From the NCBI GenBank assembly GCA_963681505.1, contig OY811984.1, positions 4,384,858 through 4,448,857 on the forward strand: DNA of 64,000 bases, given 5' to 3'. Positions 1 to 10,765 of this stretch are shown here, in pieces (the stretch's first letter is position 1; every line of letters begins with the position of its first letter). Made by a program: the position numbers and the translations under genes. The stretch comes from Eunapius fragilis. Lineage: Eukaryota; Porifera; Demospongiae; Spongillida; Spongillidae. The notes under the pieces were generated by a model, which ran no database searches, was not told the DNA's origin, and saw nothing but the letters and a program-made list of their open reading frames with translations.

Positions 1-109
1 ATGTGGCCTTTGCGTATGTACATGTGCTACCATTATGGTGGCATGTTCATGTTCATTTATTCACTATGGTGTTTTTAGAATGCAAATAATATCAATATTT
101 CACTTTCAG

Positions 110-662
110 AAGAGAAATTTCTTCTCTCAAGGCCACTAAACATCCACAGGTATGTCTACTCATAAAATGTTTGCATACAACATTAATGTCTTTATAAGTT
201 TTTTTTTTTTGCATATTGTGTGTTGTGTGTGTGGTGTGTCCATACGTTTTTAGTTCCCTTTACAAATAATTGCCAGCTGCTCAGACTCTGCAGTGCGTCT
301 GGTGTCCCCAACAGGAGGTCACATTATTACTACTGCTCTCTTACCAGTGCAAAGCAGTGTGCTGTCACTTGGATACATCTCACAGAATGGTGCCAGTGAT
401 TGGTATTTGCTGCTATGCAGTTCTTGAATTTTTTCTCCTCTGATTTCAAGAAATACTTTATGTGTTGGACACAGCTGGAGTGGTACGTGTCTATGACACC
501 ACAACAAACCCGTGCACATTGAAGATAACCTGTTCACCGTCTGCTGGGCCAGGTACACATTTCATGTGGTGGAGGCCATTGCTGAACCGTAATGAACCGT
601 AACTGCTCTTGTGTACAGGAAAGTTTATCTGCCTTTGTGCGTACGAAGCGATACTGGATGAG

Positions 663-737
<75 letters not shown>

Positions 738-3700
738 CGTGCGTGTGTGTGCGTGTAATGTGTTTATAGTAACCATGGCAATCATGGATTGTGTGACCTT
801 GTAGGAGGACATGGAAGAAGCCTTCGCTAATGACAAGTGGTTGAAATTGATTCTGGAAGCTAAGCAAATTAGCTCCTCCAGATACAAACCTGTAGAGTCA
901 GAGAAGGGAATAATATTTCTACTGGCGGGAACAGATACTGGTCACCTAGTGGTACTAGACTTGCAAACAGTGGACATAAGATTCTCCATTAAGGTTTGCA
1001 CACATATATAACTTATATTGGCAAAAATGGTGCATTTTGGACAACTGTAGGGACAAGATGACAAAGTCACTATGGCAATATGTAACCCAAAGAAACAGCA
1101 AGTCATATCTGCTGGGACTGGTTAGGATTGGAAATTTCACAGTTAGACTTAACCCTCCTTTCTCTTTCCATAAATCCCTGATGCAGGCAATCTTATCCAA
1201 GTGTGGAAGGTGTATCCACATGTTCAGGAGCTGCTGTCATTGCAGTGTTCCTTTTGCATTGCTTTGAGCCCATCTCTGATGATTACCATGGCAGAGAGAC
1301 TGGTCTTTGCTTGCAACAACACTGATCTAGCTACGTACATCATTGATGTGTACAGTCTGGCTCTGAGCAGTGAGTGTGGGGCATTTTGTGCACATGTAGC
1401 TGTGTTCACCTCCAATTAAATCCTCCTCGTCTATCTTTAATACCCGTAATCTCAGGCTGCTTCACTGGGCACCCTGCTTGTAGCCACACTAATACCATAA
1501 CAGGACTTGATGCGTTCTCCAAACTGAATATTATCGCTTCCTGTGCACGTGATTGTACTGTGCGGATATGGACAGAGGACAACCATCTGATACGGTACTG
1601 CCATCTAATATAGGCAATGATGGGTCCCCTTACTTGTAGCATTTTCCAAGGGTGCTGCATTTGGACAGTGTACCCCGTGGGCTGGCATTCTGCAGCTTCC
1701 AGGGAGATATTATTTTGGAGTTGCATTGCCATCTTCACATAGTCAATGGAACAACGTGTAAGATGCTTTTATGCATAATTCTTTGTGATAAAATGTTAAA
1801 CCTTTCTGTGCTGTAGACTTCACTGATAATTTGCTGAAGCAGTTTTTGTCACTCAACATCCCTGAGCCTGTTACACAGAACAGGAGAGGATTTTCAATTG
1901 ATATTTCAAAGCTAAAACCAGAAGACTGCCAAAGATTGCAGACTGCTGAATCTAACATTGAACAGTATGGAATGTGGTATGTGCTACAACTGTTATGTGT
2001 CTTATTTTATTTTACCTACAGGGATGAGAGTGGGGTGCTCATTAGGAAGGAACTGGCGTATTCACTCAAGGCAGAACAAGAAAGAGCTGCAGTAAATGAA
2101 ATTTAGTTCCATTAACTGTGCTCAGCAATCTCTCTCTGTGTGTGTGCGTGTGTGTATGTGTGTTTCGACAGGCCCTCATGCGTATCAATGCAAGGAATGA
2201 AGAATTGAAGAAGATCAAGAATGGATATATTGCCAGCACAAAGGTAATTCCGTACACATTTTTTGGAGTAAGCTTACATTAGAATCATGGAGAATAAATG
2301 TGCTTACTTTGTCATCATTATATGGTAGAAGAAGGTGACACCCACAGCAGGTGATAAGGAAAGAGCTTGGAAGGAACTTTTGCATATCTTACATCCTGAA
2401 CTGGGAAAGCCTAAGATATCCACCCCCCCTGAAGTGGATGACTTTGACCCTGACACATTCAATGTTGCACAGCAAAGCTCCAACCGATGTATGTAGTTTG
2501 AAAGTGTTGCTGTGGTTCCTAGTATCTTGAATGTGGACATGCATTGCACTTCAGCCTCACCTTACCATGAAGGTCCACTGTTGCAGTTTTTCCCACCACT
2601 TGCAACTTTCAGTCCACCCTACCCAATTGCTCCCGATGGGTACATACCTAATTCAACCCTTCTCCAAAGGCTGAGGAAGAGTGAGGCAGACCAGGCTCTG
2701 GCACAGCAGTGGAAACCTATCATATTATCTCCAAAACAGCTCAATGAGATTGTGGAAAACACACAGGTGCAACTGTTATGCAAATTATTATTGTTGATTA
2801 TGATTGTTAAATAGGAAGTTGGAGAAGAGGAGGTTCCGGAGGCTAGCACTGGTCTTAGAGATAAGCTGCAGGCTGCATTGGCTGCTGAGTATGACAGCCC
2901 AAAATCTTTGACTCCATCACCACCTCCAACTCCACCACCAGCCCCCACTGTAAGAAATTCATATGTAATCCCCTTATCACAATTCTAACTGTACACATAT
3001 TTTTTAATGTGCCAGTATGTATTCAAATAGATAATATTATATTTGAAAATCAACATTGCATGCTAAACTAATTTGTTACCCAAAAATTCTGGTGAAAATC
3101 CGTATACAGACTTTGTATGTTGATTGCAAATGTGATCTTATCTAACTTATATTATTAAGGAATTAACCGTAATCATTTTTACTAGGTTTCAAATGCATAT
3201 TGCCATACTTCAATTGCATAAACTACAGTTGCCGTCTGTTGTTTCACCCTTGAGTTTAGTGGTTTTTTTAATTTCTTTCTTGAGTTCTCATCAAGTGGCA
3301 TTAATTTGAGTAATCATATACATGTACGCATGCAAAGCAACAAAAGCTTACTATGGAACTATATAGCTACCAATATGATAAAGCTGTAATGATAAAGCAG
3401 TTGTATCCTTTTATAAAGCACTCTGTAACACACTAACACACAAGTATGAGGATGATGATTTACAAAGGGAGCCTCACACACTTGCAAATAGTGCACATTC
3501 ATTTATGTGGATCCTTTCACAGCGAGTCATAGCTCCTCTTAAGAAAATAGAAAAGCTTGTGGCTCCAAAGAAGGCAAAAACACCAACGTTAGTCTCTAGT
3601 ATTTCGGTGTGAACTCATCGGCATAGCAGTTGATCTTCTTTCCGTACTACAGCCCTCCTCGTACCCCTACACCCCCTAGGCCTCCTACCCCACCACGACT

Positions 3701-5313
3701 ACCAACTCCACCTCCTCCTCCACCACCACTCCCGGACTTTATTGCACAATTTGTTGGAAAAGCATGGTTTGAGAAACTATTTCCAACGAGTGAGTCAAAG
3801 GTCAGTTTCTCTTCATGATAGGGGACTTATTTGAACTTAAGCTAGCTGCCTTCCATGTCCAGGCATCTCTTCCATTTATGACAGTCAGGGTGTTTTCAAG
3901 TACACTGCTATCATGTATCAGCACAAACACTGACCCCACTTTAAAGGCTGACATTTGTGTGGTGAGTTAACTAATTGATTAGGGTGATTGCATCATTGAT
4001 TACGTATTAACATAATGGAGCTATGCTAACTGTACCAGAGGCGGATGCAGATAGGTGTGGTACCGGATATAATTGGATATTTGAAATTGCAGTTATTACA
4101 TCCTGTTCACCCCTGAACCATGCCTGTCTGTATCCACCTCTGGGTACCATGTCATTCATTCACTGACATTATTATTATGAGCATCGATTAAGTGTTAATA
4201 ACATTTATTTATAAAATTTCCAGCTACAAAATAATCATAATACTCCTTATCAGAATACATTAATTTAAAACATAAGCACTACAAATAACTAAAAGTCAAA
4301 GCAAGTGTTCGGTGAGACACATCTGGCCAAAATTGCCCTGGCATTCTGCCTCATGAGGGTGAGGCTGAGGCGACTGTAGATGCCCGACATAACCTCATTC
4401 AGAGGTCGACAGAGTTGAGTGGCTACCTTTTTGGATATGGCCAAAAGTACATTGATGGCTTCATTGCCCCATCCCCCAAACACCTCCACAACCAAAGGGA
4501 TGCATAAAATTGCATTTTTTTCTAGATGTAATAATAATAATAATACATACTTGTATATAATAATGCAATATAGCATACACTAATACAATACATGAATATG
4601 CAATAAGCAAAGTTAAATCCCACCCTCAGACCACCAGCCATAAAGTGAAAGCAAAGCTCTGGCATTTGCTGTTATTAATGTTAGACTAAAACGTTGGTAG
4701 ATTGCAGTGATGGCCTTGGATTTGCTGCACTGCATCTGAATGGCCAGACGGGATGCTAGTTGGGAAATGGTGCACTGGGCTTCTGCACCCCATTTATTAT
4801 TATTTTTGTTTACTTATTTTATGGTACTTATTATTATCTAATCATTAGACCTGCCAAGGAATACTAAATTTAATTGTAATCACCATCATTACACCTTAAG
4901 CTTTTTTCTTTTTTCCTGTTGACTGCTCCCTGCCAATATTGGTCTTGAGCACTTGCATTCAGTTTGTACATGTTTTGCTACCCAAAAACTCTAGGCGTTG
5001 TCGAAGTTATTTATGGAAAAGAGTCCCCCAGATGGAGACACTGTCTACCGTTCCATCATTGCTCAACTTCTGGGCCCACCGCCCACCTGCTATGGTGGTT
5101 TAGGGGAAAGGCAGTTTGTGACTCAGGCTCTGAAACTAATCTGTGTGACCAATGTGCTTGACACCACCCTGACTGAGCTGTTGCTGTTTTATTATGCACA
5201 TGGAGACTCAGATTTACAACAGCTAATCACTAACTACCTTTTACGAAAGGGATTGAGTGATCCCTTTGCATACTTTCCAAGGGTCGTTGAGCAGAACCTC
5301 TCAGCAACATCAC

Positions 5314-5375
<62 letters not shown>

Positions 5376-6424
5376 CGACATCTGATGGTGACTGCAGCTT
5401 CTGTTCATCTGTTCATTATATAGAATGGTACTGGCTTACTGTCTAAGTGCAAAGAATGGTTCCATGAGTGGACAGAAAAACTGGCCTCCGTAAAGCAACT
5501 TAAACAGCCCAGCAGTAACCAGCCTCACATGTGAGCAATATATAGAAGAGATGTAATTATTAAAATTGAGAATAAAAACCCTACAGTGCAAAGGCTCGTG
5601 GTCCAACAAAGAAAAGTAAGCACTTGTTAAATTATTACTACCTGAAAAGAAATCACCTGTGGTGTGTGTGTCCATGTGTTTGTGTGTATGTGTGTGTGTG
5701 TGTGTGCGTGTGTGTTTATGTGTGTAACTTTATAGTCACTGCAAGCCAGTCCAAAGTGAGTTCCAACGTACACATTATGCTTTAGTGACTTTTTTCCCCT
5801 GATAGAATGCACCTAACAGTACAGAGAAGCAGACAATTGACGTTATCAATTATCTGATAGCTACAGAGCATGAGAATGAACTTGCCCGGTCAGTAGACTA
5901 GTACTTCCTATTTTGTTCAATACTTATTATGCTGGTGGCTTACAGGCAGAAGCCTCCTACCCCATTGCCCCAGCCCTCTCCTGAGCCTCAAGAAGTGCTA
6001 CGCAATGCTGTTATTGCTCTGCCTAAAATCCAACAGTAATTATAGATCAGTTTTTTTATTAGTTGCCATTAATTGCATTCTCTATATAGACCACACAGTC
6101 TTGTAAGGCTTGGGGAAACCCACAGAAGTTGCTGCCATCCAGAAAGGGAGACCACACATTCCCTGAGTTAGTGGTGTACAAGTGTTTCTTGGTGCTAGAC
6201 TTTGACCTTATCTTTGTTATGTAGTCTGTCAGCTTCCACACCTTATGATTCAACAAGGAGCCAGAGGCCAGGGAACTACATATTCTCTATCGCTTGCTGT
6301 TAAGCGTCAGAACATTAACCCTTTCCTCACTGACAAAGAGAAACCTGGTGATGAAAAAGGAATGTCACTGAGTTCCATTGTCAGATACTTTGTTCCAGGG
6401 AATAGTTATGTTACAAATGATTAG
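110..6424 (+). CDS. WDR97/WDR87-like WD40 protein, 3' part (5' end outside window)
   Basis: Multi-exon gene entering from the left edge. Clear exons include 110-149, about 254-388, 450-551, 804-993, 1188-1370, 1455-1595, 1818-1968, 2331-2490, 2587-2766, 3650-3799, 4995-5316, 5805-5889 and a last exon ending with TAG at 6422-6424. Early exons read as WD40 blades (IIASCSDSAVRLVSP, GIIFLLAGTDTGHLVVLDL, NIIASCARDCTVRIW). Later exons give a charged linker (MRINARNEELKKIKNGYIAS), a proline-rich run near 3650-3735, and helical HEAT-like sequence (KAWFEKLFPTSESK; TQALKLICVTNVLDTTLTEL). WD40 blades followed by a long helical and Pro-rich tail is the plan of WDR97/WDR87, large poorly studied proteins expressed in ciliated cells and testis. 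The exact orthologue is an inference. It could be another giant WD40 protein. The stop lies 72 bp from the stop of the convergent gene. Confidence 0.6.
667..750. repeat. (TG)n microsatellite in WDR intron
   Basis: About 35 TG units between two WD40 exons, followed by interrupted GTGC units. A second (TG)n tract of similar length lies at 5315-5375, at the donor side of an exon ending at about 5316. They explain the poly-Cys/Val and poly-His/Thr reading frames here, which are not genes. Confidence 0.95.
4035..4143. mobile_element. 109-bp MITE with imperfect TIRs and GTA target duplication
   Basis: The left end CCAGAGGCGGATGCAGATAG and the right end, read on the other strand, CCAGAGGTGGATACAGACAG match at most positions. 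The trinucleotide GTA flanks both sides (4032-4034 and 4144-4146). It lies inside the roughly 1 kb WDR intron. Related 'GGCGGATCCAG' ends recur at 22.5 kb and 26.75 kb. A 3-bp duplication would fit a PIF/Harbinger-like non-autonomous element, but that class is inferred. Confidence 0.7.
4290..4510 (-). pseudogene. C-terminal fragment of a reverse-transcriptase element family
   Basis: The minus strand reads CIPLVVEVFGGWGNEA, then a helical stretch ending in LMRQNARAILAR. The same C-terminal block (xPLxVExxGxWG...NARAxLA) occurs, with drift, at 12.03-12.30 kb (-), and the block that precedes it occurs at 9.85-10.05 kb (-) and in the long copy at 38-41 kb (+). No RT domain is attached. It sits in a WDR intron in antisense orientation. 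Confidence 0.65.
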
Positions 6425-6496
6425 GTGTGACAAATTTCTGATAAAATAAACAAAAATACATCAAAAAAATTTGAAATAATATCACGAGTAGTATCC
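5890..6496. other. Tail-to-tail junction of two convergent genes
   Basis: The plus-strand WDR gene stops at 6424 and the minus-strand epimerase gene stops at 6496. Only about 71 bp separate the stop codons. A plus-strand AATAAA lies at 6445-6450. No AATAAA is seen on the minus strand until TTTATT near 6055, so the minus-strand transcript probably runs through the last WDR exons. Confidence 0.6.
6445..6450 (+). terminator. Polyadenylation signal of WDR gene
   Basis: AATAAA about 20 bp after the TAG stop at 6422-6424, followed by A-rich sequence. Confidence 0.6.
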
Positions 6497-9400
6497 TACA
6501 GCGTACTATACCCTAGTGCTATAAGTAATGTTCTTGTTACATCTTCAATTTTCTTCACTCCATCTGCATCAAGAATGTCCATCCATGCATCCTGTCTGTT
6601 ATTTACTACAATCTCATCCAGCATTACTTTATAAAGCTGACTTCGTGTAAGTTGCATTAAATGATGATGCGAAGAAAGTGGGAATGGCATATTGAGGAAT
6701 TGGCCAAACAACACAGAGGCTGTAGCATCAGGTGCACTGATGAGATCCTCAATGCGGAGAGTTAGCCACCGGTGCTTGCCAAACAACATTTCCATTTCCA
6801 GCACCAGCTCCACATTGGCGGCCCAGTAGTGTGCAAGAAACAGCACAGGATCAATGATACCCGGGTCCCTTGCTGCCTCGTCTCTCAGTTTTCTGTACCC
6901 TTGGGGCAGCATACTTGCTGGGCAGCTAGTGACAGTGGCCGAATCTCGTACAATTTTGAGGACTTTGTTGTAAATATCATGTTTGATAGCAGAAGCAACC
7001 CACGATCTAGGGTCCCGCACTACGTATATAACTTTAACATTCTGTTGTAACTGAGACAACATGGCCAATTTAGAGTTCATCCGTCCATCAATGCAATAAA
7101 GCACGAGCTGGGCATGTGGTCTGGAGGCCAATGCTCGCAACACACTGCCCTTGGCATATCTCCCTAAGGTCTGATGCGGAGCAGAGTACAGCTCGTGGAA
7201 CCAAGAGGTCAAGTTAGGGTGGTGGTGGCTAAACCACGGGCAGGGGTCACCAAACATCTTCATGGTCACCTGCTGCCTGCTGGGCCACACAAGATCCGTT
7301 GAAGGGTACCTCAGTGCGACAAAATCAGAGCTTTTGTTTATTACCTTTAATACAATGTCCCCACCTGCCCCAAACATTGAAGCAACAAAGGCATGTGGGA
7401 TGGCATCAACAGAACTGGAGCTATGATTATGCTCTGGTGTTTTAACGCCAAACCTTATTGGATCCACATTAGCTGAGGTTAAGGTGGCAAATCCTGTGTG
7501 CCCTAGCCACTGCATTCGAGAACTGGGACTGGTGTGTGCCGTCACTATGGAAATGTAGTATTTCACGCCGTCAACATGAATATACAGTGAGGTACCTATG
7601 TCGTCTGTTCTGTGGAACACTGGCATACCTGTATCAACAGAGCCACAAAAGAACAAGTATGCCACTCTGGTGATTGGTGACGTTAGACCAATTGAGATGT
7701 TTAACAGTTGTGTTTGCCTGGTATTGAATTCACAGGGATACTCGTATCCCATCAACGAAGCATTCATATAGTTCTGCGTATTGTCATCCCTGCTCCACAC
7801 AATGTGACAAACCTCACTGCTGCTGCGTTCAAGCAATGCTTCTTGGTAGAAGTTGTTTTCTAGCACCAACACCCCCTCACGCATATTAAAAAAAGCGTTG
7901 GAAGTTTTGAGCCCACTTGCAGGGTCCAAGTGGATGTGGTCCAAGACTAAGAGCACATTAGGAGTTAGTAGCAGCAGAGCACGGTAGACGCTCTTTAGGA
8001 GCATCTCTGTCCTGTATGCACCAGCCGCTTCTCCACCGACATAAACAAACTTATTCTCTTTGTGTGCAGTGACTACATCCGCAGAGACCCGAGAGGCCTC
8101 GGGTGACTGCCAGTCAAACCACTTGTAGCATTCTCCTACCTGTCCTTCATATGGAGGGAAGCACTTGGCTGTGGGTGACGGTTGGAACATGAGGACGTTG
8201 TTTAAAAAAGAAAACTTTGGGCCGTAATATGCTTCAGTAATGAAGGGCCTCCCTCCTGGCCAGAATGTGAACGAGTTCTGATCAGGGTGCTCGTGACCTG
8301 GATTAAATGAGTCCCAGCCGCTTACGTGATTGGGGAACAGTTCCTCCTTGACAACGGCATTGATAGCCCTGCCATGGAGCATTCCCGCCTTGAAGGAAAG
8401 AAAAGAAGTAGCGGCATTCTGAGCTCCTCCGCCATACGTTACTACACCCCAGTCTGAGAAGCTCATGAGGTGAGGCTCGCTTCCCTCGTCTGGACGGTGT
8501 TCCCCAAGGGACGCATCGTACCAGATAAACTCTGTGTGATATGTGGACCACCTCTGTGACTTGCTTGGATTGGACCTGAGCCTTGCTCTGGCCGCGAGCC
8601 AGTTTCCATACCCATTCCTCATGATGTATTTGTCCAGGAACACCAGCATGCTCCCTAACCCGTAGAACCAATGGGTATTAGAATCTGCAATTCCAACTGT
8701 CTCCTGATATCCTGGCAGCATGCTTCGGTACAAAAACCAGAAGTGCTGTTTGAGCCAGTAGTTGTCCAAAAAATTAATGCCAAAATGTTTCTGCACAAGA
8801 AATACGAACATTGTCAGTGAGCGACTTGTGTATGTGGAATATGATACTCCTTCATCCAGGGAACCATCGACTATGAGGTTTAACAGGCCTAGAGTCACAT
8901 TAAGGTGCCCCATCACCAGCTGTGCCCAAACCTCAGCTCGCTTATCGTGTACGTTAGTAACGAGTGCGCCAATGAACAACGCAACACAGTTGTTTAGTAC
9001 ATGGTTCTGCACGTGGTAGATGCCCCATGTGGCCCGCTTCAGTCTCTCAAAATGACGGCTCGTGGCCTTGCGAATTCTCACAAAATACTTCTCGCGTTGC
9101 TTCGGAGTGAACGTAGGGTACAAGAAGTCATACGCTGTCGCCATACCAACCAACGAGTGGGATATGGGCATTTCGTCATTAAGCATGCTCTTGTATTCCC
9201 ACGACTGGTATGCGGCCATTCGATCCATATAGTCGTGGGCTAGCTGCAGAGCACCCACGTCGTCTGGGAAAAGTACACAGTACATGGCAAGCGCGCACAG
9301 ATTGTTGCCATATCCTTCGTTCCATGCAGACGAAAAATTAGCTTGGTCGGTGGGAGGGAGGTAGCTGCTGGCCTCACTCTTCATAGTTTCAACAGCATCA

Positions 9401-9576
9401 ACTATTTGCTGAGCAATGAGTCTGTGAGTGGTTGCTGCTTTCTCTCGCATGGAAAGGACATCTTTTAACGAGAAAAATAACATTGGGTGAGGAGAGCGTG
9501 CATTCGATAGATCTTGTGGCCATTTGGAACATAATGAAAGTGGTAGCAGGAGAAGAGTTACGAACAAGCGCAGCAT
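6496..9576 (-). CDS. DSEL: Dermatan-sulfate epimerase-like protein with C-terminal sulfotransferase-like domain (single exon)
   Basis: One uninterrupted reading frame of 1026 residues. It starts with a signal peptide (MLRLFVTLLLLPLSLC), so it is predicted to act in the secretory pathway lumen. Residues about 30-450 match the DSE/DSEL epimerase fold: WNEGYGNNLCALAMYC near 85, NHVLNN (candidate catalytic His 192), EGVSYSTYTSRS (Tyr 246/249), and GHEHPDQNSFTF (His 428/430). In the family these His/Tyr/His positions convert glucuronate to iduronate in chondroitin/dermatan chains. From about 770 on the protein resembles a sulfotransferase (VIYVVRDPRSWVASAI is the 3'-phosphate-binding type motif near 860). 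I do not see a clear 5'-phosphosulfate loop (PGSG-like), so sulfotransferase activity is doubtful. Vertebrate DSEL is also single-exon and about 1200 aa. This one is shorter and stands out among intron-rich neighbours, which would fit an old retrocopy origin. Confidence 0.88.
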   Translation of the reverse strand: MLRLFVTLLLLPLSLCSKWPQDLSNARSPHPMLFFSLKDVLSMREKAATTHRLIAQQIVDAVETMKSEASSYLPPTDQANFSSAWNEGYGNNLCALAMYCVLFPDDVGALQLAHDYMDRMAAYQSWEYKSMLNDEMPISHSLVGMATAYDFLYPTFTPKQREKYFVRIRKATSRHFERLKRATWGIYHVQNHVLNNCVALFIGALVTNVHDKRAEVWAQLVMGHLNVTLGLLNLIVDGSLDEGVSYSTYTSRSLTMFVFLVQKHFGINFLDNYWLKQHFWFLYRSMLPGYQETVGIADSNTHWFYGLGSMLVFLDKYIMRNGYGNWLAARARLRSNPSKSQRWSTYHTEFIWYDASLGEHRPDEGSEPHLMSFSDWGVVTYGGGAQNAATSFLSFKAGMLHGRAINAVVKEELFPNHVSGWDSFNPGHEHPDQNSFTFWPGGRPFITEAYYGPKFSFLNNVLMFQPSPTAKCFPPYEGQVGECYKWFDWQSPEASRVSADVVTAHKENKFVYVGGEAAGAYRTEMLLKSVYRALLLLTPNVLLVLDHIHLDPASGLKTSNAFFNMREGVLVLENNFYQEALLERSSSEVCHIVWSRDDNTQNYMNASLMGYEYPCEFNTRQTQLLNISIGLTSPITRVAYLFFCGSVDTGMPVFHRTDDIGTSLYIHVDGVKYYISIVTAHTSPSSRMQWLGHTGFATLTSANVDPIRFGVKTPEHNHSSSSVDAIPHAFVASMFGAGGDIVLKVINKSSDFVALRYPSTDLVWPSRQQVTMKMFGDPCPWFSHHHPNLTSWFHELYSAPHQTLGRYAKGSVLRALASRPHAQLVLYCIDGRMNSKLAMLSQLQQNVKVIYVVRDPRSWVASAIKHDIYNKVLKIVRDSATVTSCPASMLPQGYRKLRDEAARDPGIIDPVLFLAHYWAANVELVLEMEMLFGKHRWLTLRIEDLISAPDATASVLFGQFLNMPFPLSSHHHLMQLTRSQLYKVMLDEIVVNNRQDAWMDILDADGVKKIEDVTRTLLIALGYSTL

Positions 9577-9845
9577 GTTTAGTTATTCAATGCAAGAGGT
9601 CTGCAGGAATTATTAAACAAAAAAGCGCTTAAAAAAATGAATTAATTGAATTAATTATTTTGCTTCGCAGATACATGACATTGTATTAACCTAGCTAGAA
9701 CCAGAGATAATAGAATTACCCTGCTTAGCTATAGGCCTTGCATTGATCTGACCAAAATTAAATTCATCCTTGTATAATTATGCTGGACTTGCTTGAGACT
9801 TTGGCACTACAGCTACCATGATGACAAAACGAAAATTTAGCATTT
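9577..9845. other. Upstream region of the epimerase gene
   Basis: AT-rich, no coding signal on either strand and no convincing core promoter motif. It must contain the 5' UTR and promoter of the minus-strand epimerase gene. Confidence 0.4.
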
Positions 9846-10056
9846 ATACTTCCACAGTGATCGGATACATTACCCAACTAAGCTCACTGCACTTTTGGTC
9901 ATTGTTTTTATGCTTCCTTACTTCTGCTGATAGGGGCAGCTGACCAGCTGTGGTTCCCCACTTTAACAATAAGGGCTGAACCAAGCGGAGAGACCACAAT
10001 GAATTGGGTTGAATCCAATTGGGCAGCAGAGCATCAGCAGGTCTGGTATGCAATTG
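9846..10056 (-). pseudogene. RT-family C-terminal fragment ('HTRPADALLPNW' block)
   Basis: The minus strand reads HTRPADALLPNW, then AEVRKHKNNDQKCSELSW and YPITVEV. The equivalent block in the long copy at 40.8-41.0 kb is HTKPADILIAGWDRGKPAG followed by AAALAAEVRDS. It is out of order relative to the matching terminal block at 12.03-12.30 kb, so these are remains of separate or rearranged copies. Confidence 0.65.
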
Positions 10057-10204
10057 TTTTAGACTTAATCCCTACCAGCTTAAATGCTAGCACTGGCACC
10101 TGCATATCTGCACAAAGTATCAGGTAGCAGATTATTTCTAGTTTTGCTTTGAATTGAGTTCAATTAATGTATGGTGACATCTTTATACTGTATAAAAAGT
10201 TACT

Positions 10205-10515
10205 ATGAACATAATTTTTAAATTCTACTTTGTCATTAAGGTGAGATCATGGATAACTTCTTTATTTACATCCTAACCTACCTCAGATCTCTGTGCTGGG
10301 GTAAGCTATAAAAACCATGATGCAAAATGTATATTACGGACTAATAAAAAATATAATTAACTTTCATCAACTCTTTGATACAAGATTGGTATATGCAGGC
10401 ATTGAAGGAGGAACCAATATACTGCTTGATATTTGCCCTGAATGAATGAAAGGAGTGTGTCAATTTTGTGTAGTGGAAGCAAGAAAAGGAAGTGAAAGCA
10501 AATCCTGTCCTTCTA
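10205..10515 (-). pseudogene. Duplicated TRIP13 exon fragment with flanking intron
   Basis: The minus strand encodes ANIKQYIGSSFNACIYQSC then IKELMKV, a decayed copy of the TRIP13 exon at about 14.64-14.74 kb ([12 protein letters not shown]... IKELMKV). Flanking intron sequence also matches (AACCTACCTCAGATC, TGATACAAGATTGGTATAT, TTTTGTGTAGTGGAAGCAAGAAA). The first part (TCATTAAGGTGAGA near 10237) matches 13.71 kb, as if a 13.68-14.8 kb segment was copied and then internally deleted. Several residues conserved in the working copy (GPPS) are lost. Confidence 0.75.
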
Positions 10516-10765
10516 TGCTGTTCTGGGCCTTCCTCTTTTAATTGTTGGATAATATGAAAAAACCAATGATTCAATTTGTGTAGAAATCAAGATAAAGGAA
10601 AGTCACAACAAACGTTCTCTTATACTTTTATAAATTTCTTTGCAAGGCATGAAAAACTCGGCAAGAATTTGGAACACATGTTTTTCAGGTTTTCTGATTG
10701 TTGGTACCATTTTTGTGCACCTTCCAAACACCAAAGTTCTCTGCAGTAAGAAGTCTAGTTTGTTG

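Noticed and set aside
8303-8671. 122-codon minus-strand frame within the epimerase gene
   Set aside because: Out-of-frame shadow of the confirmed DSEL-like frame.
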